Positions 10,802 to 18,169 of a DNA stretch of 38,803 bases are shown here, in pieces (the first letter of the stretch is position 1; each line of letters starts with the position of its first letter). Both the position numbers and the translations under genes were made by a program. The stretch is from the NCBI RefSeq assembly GCF_000568255.1, contig NZ_KK037166.1, positions 6,042,580 through 6,081,382 of the forward strand. Reading direction: 5' to 3'. Source of the stretch: Kutzneria sp. 744. GTDB lineage: Bacteria > Actinomycetota > Actinomycetes > Mycobacteriales > Pseudonocardiaceae. Below the pieces are notes generated by a model. It was given only the letters and a program-made list of their open reading frames with translations. It ran no database searches and was not told where the DNA came from.

Positions 10802-11782
10802 ATGGCCACCACCGCCAACGGAACCCGGGCCAGCTTCGGCGAGTACGTGCTGCGTACGCCCGCGGTCGGCCCGACCATCGCCCTTGTCGTCGCGGTTGTC
10901 GTGTTCTCCTTGTCCACCAGCACTTTCCTGGAACTCGACAACCTCTCGCTGGTCGTCGAGCAGTCGCTGGTGGTCGGCACGATGGCCCTGGGCCAGACGC
11001 TGATCATCCTCACCGCCGGCATCGACCTGGCCAACGCGGCCAACACCGTGCTGGCCACGCTGCTGATGGCCAAGCTGGTCGTCGGCGGCGCGCCGGCCTG
11101 GCTGGCGCTGATCGTCGGCATCGCCGCGGCCACCCTGATCGGGGCGCTGACCGGCGTGCTCGTCACCAACATCAAGCTGCCGCCGTTCATCGTGACGCTG
11201 GGCCTGCTGACCATTCTCACCGCGGTCAGCCGGATCTACACCGGAGAGTCCGTGCCGGTCAGCGACTCGCTGTTGTCCTGGCTGGGCACACGGCGCTACC
11301 TGTTCGGCGGCATCGAGGTCACCTACGGCATGACCTTGGCCCTCGTGATGTTCCTCGTCGTCTGGTACGCACTGAACAAAACGGGCTGGGGCAAGCATGT
11401 CTACGCCGTGGGCAACGAGCCCGAGGCGGCCCGGCTGTCCGGGATCAACGTGCAGCGCACGGTCATCGGCGTCTACATCATCGCCGGCCTGATCTACGGC
11501 ATCGCCGCGTGGCAGGCGCTGGGCCGCGTGCCCAACGCCGACCCGAACGCCTACCAGACGGCCAACCTGGACTCGATCACCGCGGTCGTCATCGGCGGCA
11601 CGAGCCTGTTCGGTGGCCGGGGAAGCGTGCTCGGCACGCTCGTCGGCGCGTTGATCGTCACGGTGCTGCGCAGCGGGCTCACACAGGCCGGCATCGACGA
11701 CCTGTACCAGAACGTGGCGACCGGCATCCTGGTGATCGCCGCCGTCGCGCTGGACCGGTTCACGCGAGGGAGGCAGCGATGA
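10802..11782 (+). CDS. Sugar ABC transporter permease (FrcC/RbsC-like)
   Basis: A 326-residue polytopic membrane protein of the branched-chain/ribose permease family with about eight to ten hydrophobic segments. Family signatures include [14 protein letters not shown] (normally GGIDLS), [30 protein letters not shown] (the cytoplasmic coupling loop) and [30 protein letters not shown]. The start is one base after the binding-protein stop, and its stop overlaps the ATPase start by 4 bp. It forms the translocation channel for the sugar captured by the lipoprotein. Confidence 0.93.
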   Translation: MATTANGTRASFGEYVLRTPAVGPTIALVVAVVVFSLSTSTFLELDNLSLVVEQSLVVGTMALGQTLIILTAGIDLANAANTVLATLLMAKLVVGGAPAWLALIVGIAAATLIGALTGVLVTNIKLPPFIVTLGLLTILTAVSRIYTGESVPVSDSLLSWLGTRRYLFGGIEVTYGMTLALVMFLVVWYALNKTGWGKHVYAVGNEPEAARLSGINVQRTVIGVYIIAGLIYGIAAWQALGRVPNADPNAYQTANLDSITAVVIGGTSLFGGRGSVLGTLVGALIVTVLRSGLTQAGIDDLYQNVATGILVIAAVALDRFTRGRQR

Positions 11783-12125
11783 CCGAGCCGATCTTGCAGG
11801 CCAGGGGCCTGGTCAAGCGGTACGGGCGCGTGACGGCGATCGACGGCGCCGACTTCGACCTGCTGCCCGGCGAGGTCCTGGCCGTGGTCGGCGACAACGG
11901 CGCCGGCAAGTCCAGCCTGATCAAGGCGTTGTCCGGGGCCGTGGTGCCGGATGCCGGCGAGATCAAGGTGGACGGCTCGGCGGTGCACTTCCGGGCCCGC
12001 TGGACGCCCGCCGGGCCGGGATCGAGACCGTGTACCAGGATCTGGCCCTCGCGCCGGCACTGGACATCGCCACGAACCTGTTCATGGGCCGAGAGAAGCG
12101 GCTCGACGGCTGGCGCGGCCGGTAC
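11779..12125 (+). pseudogene. Sugar ABC transporter ATPase, frameshifted and truncated (FrcA-like)
   Basis: Begins normally: ATG overlapping the permease stop, [46 protein letters not shown] with an intact Walker A. After AVHFR (about 11992-11995) the correct sequence continues only in another frame ([41 protein letters not shown], with the Q-loop), consistent with loss of one G in a GGGG run. At about 12125 homology stops and low-G+C DNA begins. The ABC signature, Walker B and H-loop, roughly 140 residues, are absent. As written the gene cannot make an active ATPase, so the importer would be dead unless another ATPase substitutes. Confidence 0.9.
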
Positions 12126-12884
12126 GGTCATGATTATTTGCTAGGAGAGCAAGAGTGAGTAGGCCCCAAATCTTACTGCCTCCCCTCTTTTACCCGGGTT
12201 GGACCATATACGGGATGCTCAGCGTGACATAGCCAGCTGATTTCGTCAAACAGTGCCTGGGTAAAAGCTCGTACAGACGACAATTTAAGTGAGTAGTTTT
12301 ACGAGGTGACGCCTCAGCCAATAGGCAGAACACTAACTGCCCTGAATGCAGGTGAGTCATCCTGAAGCTCTAGGTGGGATGGCCAGTATTTAATGATCGG
12401 GCTATGGCAGAGAGTAATATGATTTCTGGCAAGTACCGGCATTACTCCGCAACTTAATGTATTTGAAAGTCTGCTTAAAGGAGTTGATCGGCCGAAGCAA
12501 ACTGGTCGTCACCTCACCTGTGTCAACGCCGCGGTCCATACAGGTTGAACGTTCATCCCGGATCGGGTGCTTCCCAATAACGAAAAACGCAACTCTGTGA
12601 CGAGTCTACTAGGAGGCGTTATTCTCCCATCCCCACTTCAGCGAGAGTTGGTCCAAGCCTCTAGAATTTATGGCGAGCTCTCAAGACCGGATCACGCCCA
12701 CCGTGCTAGGCCTCCGGGTACTTGTAAACGCTTTGCAGGGATTACCGTTCTAAGTTGTAACCTAACGCTATATTAAAGTTTGATATGTGGTATGAATGCT
12801 GATGTTGTCGTAATTCGCAAATATCCTATATGCGAACGAGATGCGCGATGATCCGGGGGCGGTTATAGGAAGTTTCACCTTCGA
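12126..12884. other. Low-G+C orphan segment 1 replacing the end of the ATPase and start of the kinase gene
   Basis: About 760 bp at roughly 45-50% G+C by eye (about 47% over two 60-base rows that I counted), against about 70% on both sides. It has frequent stops in all frames, no convincing coding frame, no terminal inverted repeats, no target duplication and no tRNA-like or phage-like features. The edges are placed by loss of protein similarity and could shift by about 10 bp. The segment substitutes for the missing ATPase C-terminus and kinase N-terminus instead of being a simple insertion. Confidence 0.85.
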
Positions 12885-13607
12885 GCGATCGCCGCTGTCG
12901 CGGTGGCCGCCCTCGGCGGCATCCCGACGTTGATCACCGGGCTCGGCGCCCATCCGCTGGCCATGCTGGCCTTGCGGGACCTGGATGATCACGGCGTGAC
13001 CGTGCTGGATCTGTTGCCGGCCAAGCAGGATCCGCCGACCGTGAGCGCCGTGACGGTGCGGGACCGGGACGGCGAGCGGACCGTGGTGTCGCACAATGCC
13101 GCCGGCACAACGATTTCCCCGCCGGTGGAGATCCTGGAGGCCGACGCCGTCCTCGTCGACGGGCACCATCCGGCGCTGGCGTTGCGGGTGGCCCGGGCGA
13201 CGGCGCCGACCGTGCTCGACGCCGGCAGCCTCAAGGACGTGCACTCCGAACTGCTGCCGCTGGTGGACGTCTGCGCCTGCTCGGCGAATTACCCTTACAG
13301 CACAAGGGAATTGCATGACCGTGGCGTGCCGGTCGTGATCCGCACCCATGGCCCCGGCGCCGTCGAATGGTCGTGTGGCGGGAAGACCGGCGTGGTCGAG
13401 GCCCAGCGGGTCGCCGCCCGGGACACCTCCGGCGCCGGCGACGTCTGGCACGGGGCGCTGACGTTCGGCATCGGCCGGTTGGGCCGTGTGCCCACCGCCG
13501 ACGACCTGCCCGGGCTGATCGACCTGGCCAACCGGGTCGCGTCGGTCAAGGTGCGCCACGTCGGCCCGCGCGGCTGGGTGGACGAGGTTCGAGGGGGCAG
13601 TTGGTGA
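12885..13607 (+). pseudogene. PfkB-family sugar kinase, N-terminus lost
   Basis: The visible frame starts in the middle of the family's A-A-x-A-x-x-A-x-x-LGG helix (AIAAVAVAALGGIPTLITGLG), so about 35-40 N-terminal residues, including the first substrate-binding strand, are replaced by the low-G+C DNA. The rest is well preserved to the C-terminal anion hole and catalytic Asp in RDTSGAGDVWHGAL. A GTG at 12903 is available but would give an incomplete protein with no evident ribosome-binding site. Intact relatives phosphorylate fructose, ribose or similar sugars, here presumably the imported one. The stop overlaps the next gene's GTG by 4 bp. Confidence 0.85.
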
Positions 13608-14230
13608 AGTTCGACGACCTGGTGGCGCGGGCCGAGCAGTTGATCGACAGCAAGGACCGATCCCTGTTGGGCATCTGCGGCGCGCCCGGCGCCGGCAAGT
13701 CCACCCTGGCCGCGCGGCTGGTCGAGGCCCTCGGCGAGGACCGGGCCGTGCTCGTCGGCATGGACGGCTTCCACTTCGCGCAGCGGGAGCTCAACCGCCT
13801 CGGCCGGGCCGAGCGCAAGGGCGCGCCCGACACCTTCGACGTCGGCGGCTACGTCGACCTGTTGGAACGGCTGCGGCTGCACGGCGACGACACCGTCTAC
13901 GCCCCCGAGTTCCGGCGCGAGATCGAGGAGCCCATCGCCTGCGCCGTCCCTGTCTTCCCGTCGGTGCCGCTCGTCGTGACCGAGGGCAACTACCTCCTGC
14001 TGCCCGACCGGCCGTGGGACGAGGTGCGGCTGCTGGTGGACGACATCTGGTTCCTCGCCCCGTCCGAGGAGGTCCGGATTGCCCGTCTGATCGCCCGTCA
14101 CGAGGCGTTCGGCCGCTCCCCCGACCAGGCCCGCGGCCGCGCGTTAGGCTCTGATCAGGCCAACGCGGTGCGGGTCAACGCCACTTCGGGGCGGGCCGAC
14201 CTCGTCATCGCTGAGGAGGAGCTGACGTGA
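13604..14230 (+). CDS. P-loop kinase, uridine-kinase-like (FrcK-like)
   Basis: A 208-residue nucleoside/nucleotide kinase-fold protein: Walker A GAPGAGKST (about residues 26-34), GMDGFHFAQRELNRLGRAERKGAPDTFDVGGY typical of the uridine kinase/pantothenate kinase-like group, VVTEGNYLLLPDRPWDEVRLLVDDIWFL, and Arg-rich lid RIARLIARHEAFGRS. Genes of this type accompany fructose ABC systems (frcK in rhizobia) and are thought to act on sugar or sugar-derived metabolites; the exact substrate here is unknown. The GTG start overlaps the kinase stop (GTGA). Confidence 0.85.
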   Translation: MKFDDLVARAEQLIDSKDRSLLGICGAPGAGKSTLAARLVEALGEDRAVLVGMDGFHFAQRELNRLGRAERKGAPDTFDVGGYVDLLERLRLHGDDTVYAPEFRREIEEPIACAVPVFPSVPLVVTEGNYLLLPDRPWDEVRLLVDDIWFLAPSEEVRIARLIARHEAFGRSPDQARGRALGSDQANAVRVNATSGRADLVIAEEELT

Positions 14231-14616
14231 TCAAGGAAATGCTGACCTCGGCCCGCACGATCGCCGTCGTCGGGCTGTCGACCCAGCCCTGGAAGGCCGC
14301 GCACTCCGTGCCGGCCTCGCTCAAGGCCGCCGGCTACAAGGTGATCCCGGTGCACCCCACCGCCACCGAGATCCTCGGCGAGAAGGCCTACCGCAGCCTG
14401 CTCGACATCCCCGAGCACATCGACATCGTCGACGTGTTCCGCCCGGCCGATGAGACCCCGGCCATCGCCGAGCAGGCCGTCCAGGTCAAGGCCGGCGCCC
14501 TCTGGCTCCAGCTGGGCATCGCCAACGACCAGGCCCGCGCCATCGCCGAGGCCGCCGGCCTGCCCTACGTCGAGGACCGCTGCATCGCCGTCGAACGCTC
14601 AACGCTCGGGCTGTAG
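14227..14616 (+). CDS. CoA-binding-domain protein (YccU type)
   Basis: A 129-residue single-domain protein with a Rossmann-like CoA-binding fold: RTIAVVGLSTQPWKAAHSVPASLKAAGYKVIPVHPT near the N-terminus, IDIVDVFRPADETPAIAEQAV in the middle and ALWLQLGIANDQARAIAEAAGL near the end, all standard for the YccU family. Function unknown; it is normally a stand-alone cytoplasmic protein. Its GTG overlaps the upstream kinase stop by 4 bp, so it is the last gene of the operon. Its 3' end overlaps a convergent gene by 18 bp. Confidence 0.9.
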   Translation: MIKEMLTSARTIAVVGLSTQPWKAAHSVPASLKAAGYKVIPVHPTATEILGEKAYRSLLDIPEHIDIVDVFRPADETPAIAEQAVQVKAGALWLQLGIANDQARAIAEAAGLPYVEDRCIAVERSTLGL

Positions 14617-14943
14617 CCGATCGGTCGGCACCGGCAGGGTGAAGTGCCGGTCGAGGCCGCTCTCGTAGCCGACGTTCTTCACCCGCACCGTGTCGGCATC
14701 CGCCTCCACCACCTGCACGGCGATCGGCTCCGCGCGGTCCGGCACGGTCAGCAACCACCGGTCGGCCAGGTAGCTCAGGCCCACCGCGTCCAGCACTGCC
14801 GCCGCGTCGTCCTCGTCGGACGGCTCCGCCAGCGCGTGGCCGAACACCGTCACCGGCTCGAAGCCGTCGCCGACCGGCCGGAGGTAGCCGAGCAGCTCCC
14901 CGTCCTCGTCCCGGTGATGGGCGATCCAGTGGTGAGGGATCAT
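14599..14943 (-). CDS. Conserved hypothetical protein, 114 residues
   Basis: A small acidic protein (MIPHHWIAHHRDEDGELLGYLRP...) with alternating polar/hydrophobic strands suggesting a beta-rich fold. No signal peptide, membrane segment or known catalytic motif. Its frame has strong GC-rich third positions and it converges on the CoA-binding gene with an 18-bp overlap at the 3' ends. I do not recognise the family with certainty; no function is proposed. Confidence 0.7.
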   Translation of the reverse strand: MIPHHWIAHHRDEDGELLGYLRPVGDGFEPVTVFGHALAEPSDEDDAAAVLDAVGLSYLADRWLLTVPDRAEPIAVQVVEADADTVRVKNVGYESGLDRHFTLPVPTDRLQPER

Positions 14944-14964
14944 CGGCCGAGTCTGGCGATTCCG

Positions 14965-15444
14965 TCAGCCGAGCGTCGAGCGGGTTTCGGCCAGCACGTC
15001 TTCGGCCAGCCTGGTCCACCGCGCGGCCAGCTCGTCGTCGCGGCCGCTGCCGTACAGGAGCTCGATCTCGAACAGGCCCTCGGTGATCAGGCCGAGGTCG
15101 TCGGGGAAGTCCACGGCCCGCAGCAGGGGCCACAGTTCGGCTCCGGCGGCCGGTTCGCCGGCGAGCAAGCGGTGGGCGATGTCGCGGGCCAGGGTCCAGA
15201 CGGCGGTGACTCCATCGAGGCGGGCGCAGCCCAGCTCGTCCAGCATGGCCACGATGAGCGGTGCGCCGTCGGAGAAGGAGATGTCCGTCGAGGCGGCGGC
15301 GAGCTCGGCCACGGCGAGGCCGTCGACGCCGGCGACGAGCAGGTCGCAGGCGAGCCAGACGCAGTCGCTGCCCTTCGCCCGGCCGAGCGCGTACTCGGCG
15401 TTGAGCAGGGTGACCCGGCGGCTCAGTTCGGCTGGCAGTTCCAC
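14965..15444 (-). CDS. Hypothetical protein, all-helical
   Basis: About 159 residues from GTG 15444; an in-frame TTG at 15480 overlapping the MarR stop (TTGA) would add 12 residues and couple the two genes. Sequence is Leu/Ala-rich and predicted helical (SRRVTLLNAEYALGRAKGSDCVWLACDLLVAGVDGLAVAELAAAS), with no membrane span or catalytic motif. It lies directly downstream of the SDR-MarR operon on the same strand and could be its last gene. Family not recognised. Confidence 0.62.
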   Translation of the reverse strand: MELPAELSRRVTLLNAEYALGRAKGSDCVWLACDLLVAGVDGLAVAELAAASTDISFSDGAPLIVAMLDELGCARLDGVTAVWTLARDIAHRLLAGEPAAGAELWPLLRAVDFPDDLGLITEGLFEIELLYGSGRDDELAARWTRLAEDVLAETRSTLG

Positions 15445-15476
15445 CGCCGAAGTGTCGCCGGACCGTCGAGCGGATT

Positions 15477-15890
15477 TCAACCGGCGAGGGCCTTGCTCAG
15501 CAGGCGCACGAGTGCCCGCTGGTCCGATTCGCTGAGCCGCGACACGGGAGAGGCGGCGGTGAGGGCCTCGATCACCTCGCGGCGGGCGGAGCGGCCGGAG
15601 TCGGTGAGGGCGAGGACGCGGTAGCGGCGGTTGGTGGGGTCCTCGGTGCGGGTGACGTAGTCGAGTTTCACCAGGCGGTCGGAGATGAAGGTGAGGCTGG
15701 AGGCCGCGCAGCGCAGGCGTTGGGCCATGACGCCCATGGTCGGCGGGTCCTCACCGGGGTCGATGGCCCAGAGGGCGTAGGCGGTGGCGAGGGTGAGGCC
15801 GAGGCGGTCGAGGGCGGCATCGGCGGCGTGGGTGGTCTCCATCATGGTTTCCCACACGGCTTCGAGCGCGGTCGACGGCGGGTTGTGCAT
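15477..15890 (-). CDS. MarR-family transcriptional regulator
   Basis: A 137-residue winged-helix protein. The DNA-binding part is TMGVMAQRLRCAASSLTFISDRLVKLDYVTRTEDPTNRRYRVLALTDSG, with the recognition helix and the charged beta-wing (DPTNRRYRVLALT) characteristic of MarR. It lies 28 bp downstream of an SDR gene on the same strand, so the pair is probably one operon read from the promoter near 16880, where two identical palindromes could be its own binding sites. Ligand unknown. Confidence 0.9.
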   Translation of the reverse strand: MHNPPSTALEAVWETMMETTHAADAALDRLGLTLATAYALWAIDPGEDPPTMGVMAQRLRCAASSLTFISDRLVKLDYVTRTEDPTNRRYRVLALTDSGRSARREVIEALTAASPVSRLSESDQRALVRLLSKALAG

Positions 15891-15918
15891 GGGCCCATGG
15901 TACGAGCGCCGAAGGCTT

Positions 15919-16836
15919 CTATGCCCGTAGCGTGGCGCCGGTGAGGGACTCGGCGGCGGCCCAGAGCCGCGCGGCCAGGTCGATGTCGCGGGCCCGGGCG
16001 GGCAGGCGGGCGATGGTGGGCGCGCCGGTGGCCTCGAAGCGTCCGGAGGGACCGTAGTACTCGCCGTTGACGGCGTCGGGGCTGGTCGCGGCGACGAGCA
16101 GCGGCTCGACGCCCTCGGCGACGTCCATCTTCGGGAACAGCGACCGCCAGTCGAACCACCTGGTGCGCGGGCGATCCCGGCCGAGGTCGCGGCCCGAGTC
16201 GAGGTTGGTCCGGGTGGAGCCGGGATGTGCCACCACGCTCAGCAGCGGCCAGCGGTGGGCCGCGGCGATCCGGGCCAGGTGTTTGGCCATGATCAGATCG
16301 GCCAACTTGGACGTCCCGTACGCGCCGAACGGCGAATACCGGCGCTCCGACTGGAGATCGTCGAGGACCAGCCGTCCCTGCACCGCCGCCGCGCTGGACA
16401 TCGTCGCCACCCGAGGCCGGTCCGCCCGCAGCAGTTGCGGCAGCAGGCCGACGGTCAGCGCGAACGGTCCGAGGAAGTTGGTGCCGAACTGGAGCTCGAA
16501 GCCGTCCTTGGTGACCATCCGCTTTGGCGGCGCCAACACGCCCGCGTTGTTGACCAGGAGGTCGATCGGACGGTCGAACCGGTCGGCGAACGGCCGCACG
16601 GTGTTCAGATCGGCCAGATCGAGGTGAGCCACGGTCAGCTTCCCGGCCGGTTCCTCCCCGAGGATCCGGTCGCGAACGCCCTCGCCCTTGACGACATCGC
16701 GCACCGCCAGCACGACCTCGCCACCGGCCATCGCCAGGCGACGGGCGATCTCCGCCCCGGTGCCACTGGAGGCGCCGGTGACGATCGCCAGCCGGCCGGT
16801 CTGGTCGGGAACCGGGTAGGGCGTAGGCCAAGGCAT
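15919..16836 (-). CDS. SDR oxidoreductase (retinol-dehydrogenase-like)
   Basis: A 305-residue NAD(P)-dependent SDR: cofactor motif TGASSGTGAEIARRL, DLLVNNAGVL, catalytic SSAAA...YGTSKLADL with the extended region typical of the WW-oxidoreductase/retinol dehydrogenase subgroup, and the long C-terminal segment (PTIARLPARARDIDLAARLWAAAESLTG). ATG 16836 is preferred over upstream in-frame codons because GGAG lies 6 nt before it. Transcribed with the downstream MarR gene; two palindromic operators flank its promoter, implying induction by a small molecule that is perhaps its substrate. Confidence 0.9.
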   Translation of the reverse strand: MPWPTPYPVPDQTGRLAIVTGASSGTGAEIARRLAMAGGEVVLAVRDVVKGEGVRDRILGEEPAGKLTVAHLDLADLNTVRPFADRFDRPIDLLVNNAGVLAPPKRMVTKDGFELQFGTNFLGPFALTVGLLPQLLRADRPRVATMSSAAAVQGRLVLDDLQSERRYSPFGAYGTSKLADLIMAKHLARIAAAHRWPLLSVVAHPGSTRTNLDSGRDLGRDRPRTRWFDWRSLFPKMDVAEGVEPLLVAATSPDAVNGEYYGPSGRFEATGAPTIARLPARARDIDLAARLWAAAESLTGATLRA

Positions 16837-16850
16837 CGCGAACTCCACTC

Positions 16851-16897
16851 TTCGAGACTCGAACTGTGCCAGCAACGGTACGCTTCGAGACTCGAAG
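16851..16897 (-). promoter_or_regulatory. Double operator flanking the SDR-MarR promoter
   Basis: The 13-bp palindrome TTCGAGACTCGAA occurs twice, at 16851-16863 and 16884-16896, with centres 33 bp apart (about three helical turns). A TACCGT -10-like hexamer on the minus strand (16880-16875) lies between them. Both copies share a downstream TGTGC, giving an extended direct repeat. Confidence 0.75.
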
Positions 16898-16903
16898 TGT
16901 GCA

Positions 16904-16926
16904 AGGACAGCGCAGGGGGCTGTCCT
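16904..16926 (-). terminator. Small hairpin after the secreted-protein gene
   Basis: Stem AGGACAGC / GCTGTCCT (8 bp) with a 7-nt loop, 12 bp beyond the stop of the minus-strand secreted-protein gene. Confidence 0.5.
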
Positions 16927-16937
16927 CGGCCGAGGGG

Positions 16938-17348
16938 CTACCGGTAGTTGGTCCAGCCGGTGCACATGAAGTGCTGGTTGTCGTCGGTGGCGCAGCCGCG
17001 GAACCAGAGCCCGGCGCGCAGGCCGGAGGTCTTGTTGGCGAAGCCCTTGCCGCGGGCGACCCAGCCGGCCCACTGGCCGGGGGCGGGGTTGGGGTGGTCG
17101 GCCTGGTCGAGGTAGACGGTCATGTTGTTCTGCTGGCCGTTGCGGAGCAGTTGGACGGCGACACCGTCGTCGCTGCCGCCCCACTGGGCGAAGGCCTCCA
17201 GCTGGCCCCAGCCGTTGGTGACCTTGCACCAGGTGAGCTGGCCGCCGCTCAAGGTGCCGTGGCCACACGGGGCCTCGGCCGGGGCCGACGGCGCCGTCAG
17301 TGCGGCGGCGGTGAGCAGCGTGGCGAGGGTGGCCATGGTCCGAAGCAT
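16938..17348 (-). CDS. Small secreted protein with four cysteines
   Basis: A 136-residue exported protein. ATG 17348 is fixed by an AGGAGG site 6 nt upstream and is followed at once by a signal peptide (MLRTMATLATLLTAAALTAPSAPAEA, cleavage likely after the final Ala). The mature part is about 110 residues, Trp/Gly/Asn-rich, with Cys in PCGHG, WCKV, RGCA and MCTGW, which could form two disulfides. Repeated GQ..N and W motifs give a beta-rich appearance. No enzyme motif recognised; function unknown. Confidence 0.75.
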   Translation of the reverse strand: MLRTMATLATLLTAAALTAPSAPAEAPCGHGTLSGGQLTWCKVTNGWGQLEAFAQWGGSDDGVAVQLLRNGQQNNMTVYLDQADHPNPAPGQWAGWVARGKGFANKTSGLRAGLWFRGCATDDNQHFMCTGWTNYR

Positions 17349-17429
17349 CTTGCGCCTCCTGACGGAACGTGCATGGGCGGTCGACCCGAAGTTAGCGTCC
17401 GAAGTGGACACTCGCACGGTGAGAAGGCG

Positions 17430-18101
17430 TCAGGCGTCGACGTGGCCCGTGATCGACTCGGGCTCGACGGGGCGACGGCTGTCCTGCCGGTAGTGGATGA
17501 TCCCGACGACGGTGGTGGTGACGACCACGCCGACGGCGATCACCAGGGCGGCGGTCTTGAGCCACGGGACCTGGTCGAGCAGGCCGGTGCCGAAGTAGCC
17601 GACGGTCATGAACACGCCGACCCAGGCGGCGGTGCTGACCACGGAGGCCAGCAGGAACTTCACGGGGTTCATCCCGGCGGCACCGGCGATGGTGGGCACG
17701 ACGGTGCGGACCCACGGCACCATGCGCGCGAGGGTGACGGCCCAGAAGCCCCACCCGTCCAACAGGCGCTGGGCCCGCTCCAGGTTGCGCTTGTTGAGGA
17801 TCTTGCCGTCGCGGCGGGCCACGAACCGGTGCCCGGTCCTGCGGGCGAACAGGTAGCCGAGCTGCCCGCCGCCGACGCCGGCGGCCCAGGCCAGGCCGGC
17901 GAAGATCCAGGCCTGGCCGGCCTGGTGCTGCTGGGCGAAGAAGATGCCGGCGGTGAACAGCAGGGAGTCGCCGGGAAACAGCAGGCCGACCAGGAAGCCG
18001 CACTCGACGAAAATGCACACGAGGGCGATCACCGTCAGCACTACGGGGCCGACGGCGTCCAGTGAACCGAAGGCCATCTCGTGCGGGTGCACGCCAGACA
18101 C
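17430..18101 (-). CDS. DedA-family membrane protein (SNARE-associated/VTT domain)
   Basis: A 223-residue polytopic protein with about five hydrophobic segments. DedA hallmarks: ECGFLVGLLFPGDSLLFTAGIFFAQ, GGGQLGYLFARRTGHRF, and the FWAVTLARMVPWVRTVVPTIAGAAGMNPVKFL motif with conserved Arg and Pro residues. DedA proteins are proton-dependent scramblases or flippases acting on undecaprenyl phosphate and phospholipids. GTG 18101 is the outermost start; an internal ATG (MAFGSLD) is possible. A second DedA gene lies at 25203-25964, which matches Rv0364 in synteny, so this one is the extra paralogue. Confidence 0.9.
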   Translation of the reverse strand: MSGVHPHEMAFGSLDAVGPVVLTVIALVCIFVECGFLVGLLFPGDSLLFTAGIFFAQQHQAGQAWIFAGLAWAAGVGGGQLGYLFARRTGHRFVARRDGKILNKRNLERAQRLLDGWGFWAVTLARMVPWVRTVVPTIAGAAGMNPVKFLLASVVSTAAWVGVFMTVGYFGTGLLDQVPWLKTAALVIAVGVVVTTTVVGIIHYRQDSRRPVEPESITGHVDA

Positions 18102-18113
18102 CCTATGTCGTCA

Positions 18114-18159
18114 GTGCGGCGGCTGTCCCCGAACCGTGTGAAGGGGACAGCCGCCGCAC
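18114..18159 (-). terminator. Very strong hairpin after the exporter gene
   Basis: Perfect 17-bp stem (GTGCGGCGGCTGTCCCC and complement) with a 12-nt loop, 11 bp downstream of the minus-strand exporter stop and upstream of the DedA gene. It fits a terminator isolating the two. Confidence 0.8.
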
Positions 18160-18169
18160 CGGATGACCT

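Noticed and set aside
12567-12776. A 69-codon ORF in low-G+C segment 1
   Set aside because: Length is expected by chance at this composition, no ribosome-binding site and no recognisable motif.
15919-17268. A single 449-residue protein fusing the SDR to upstream sequence
   Set aside because: The upstream part is antisense-frame translation of the secreted-protein gene; the SDR has its own GGAG and ATG at 16836.
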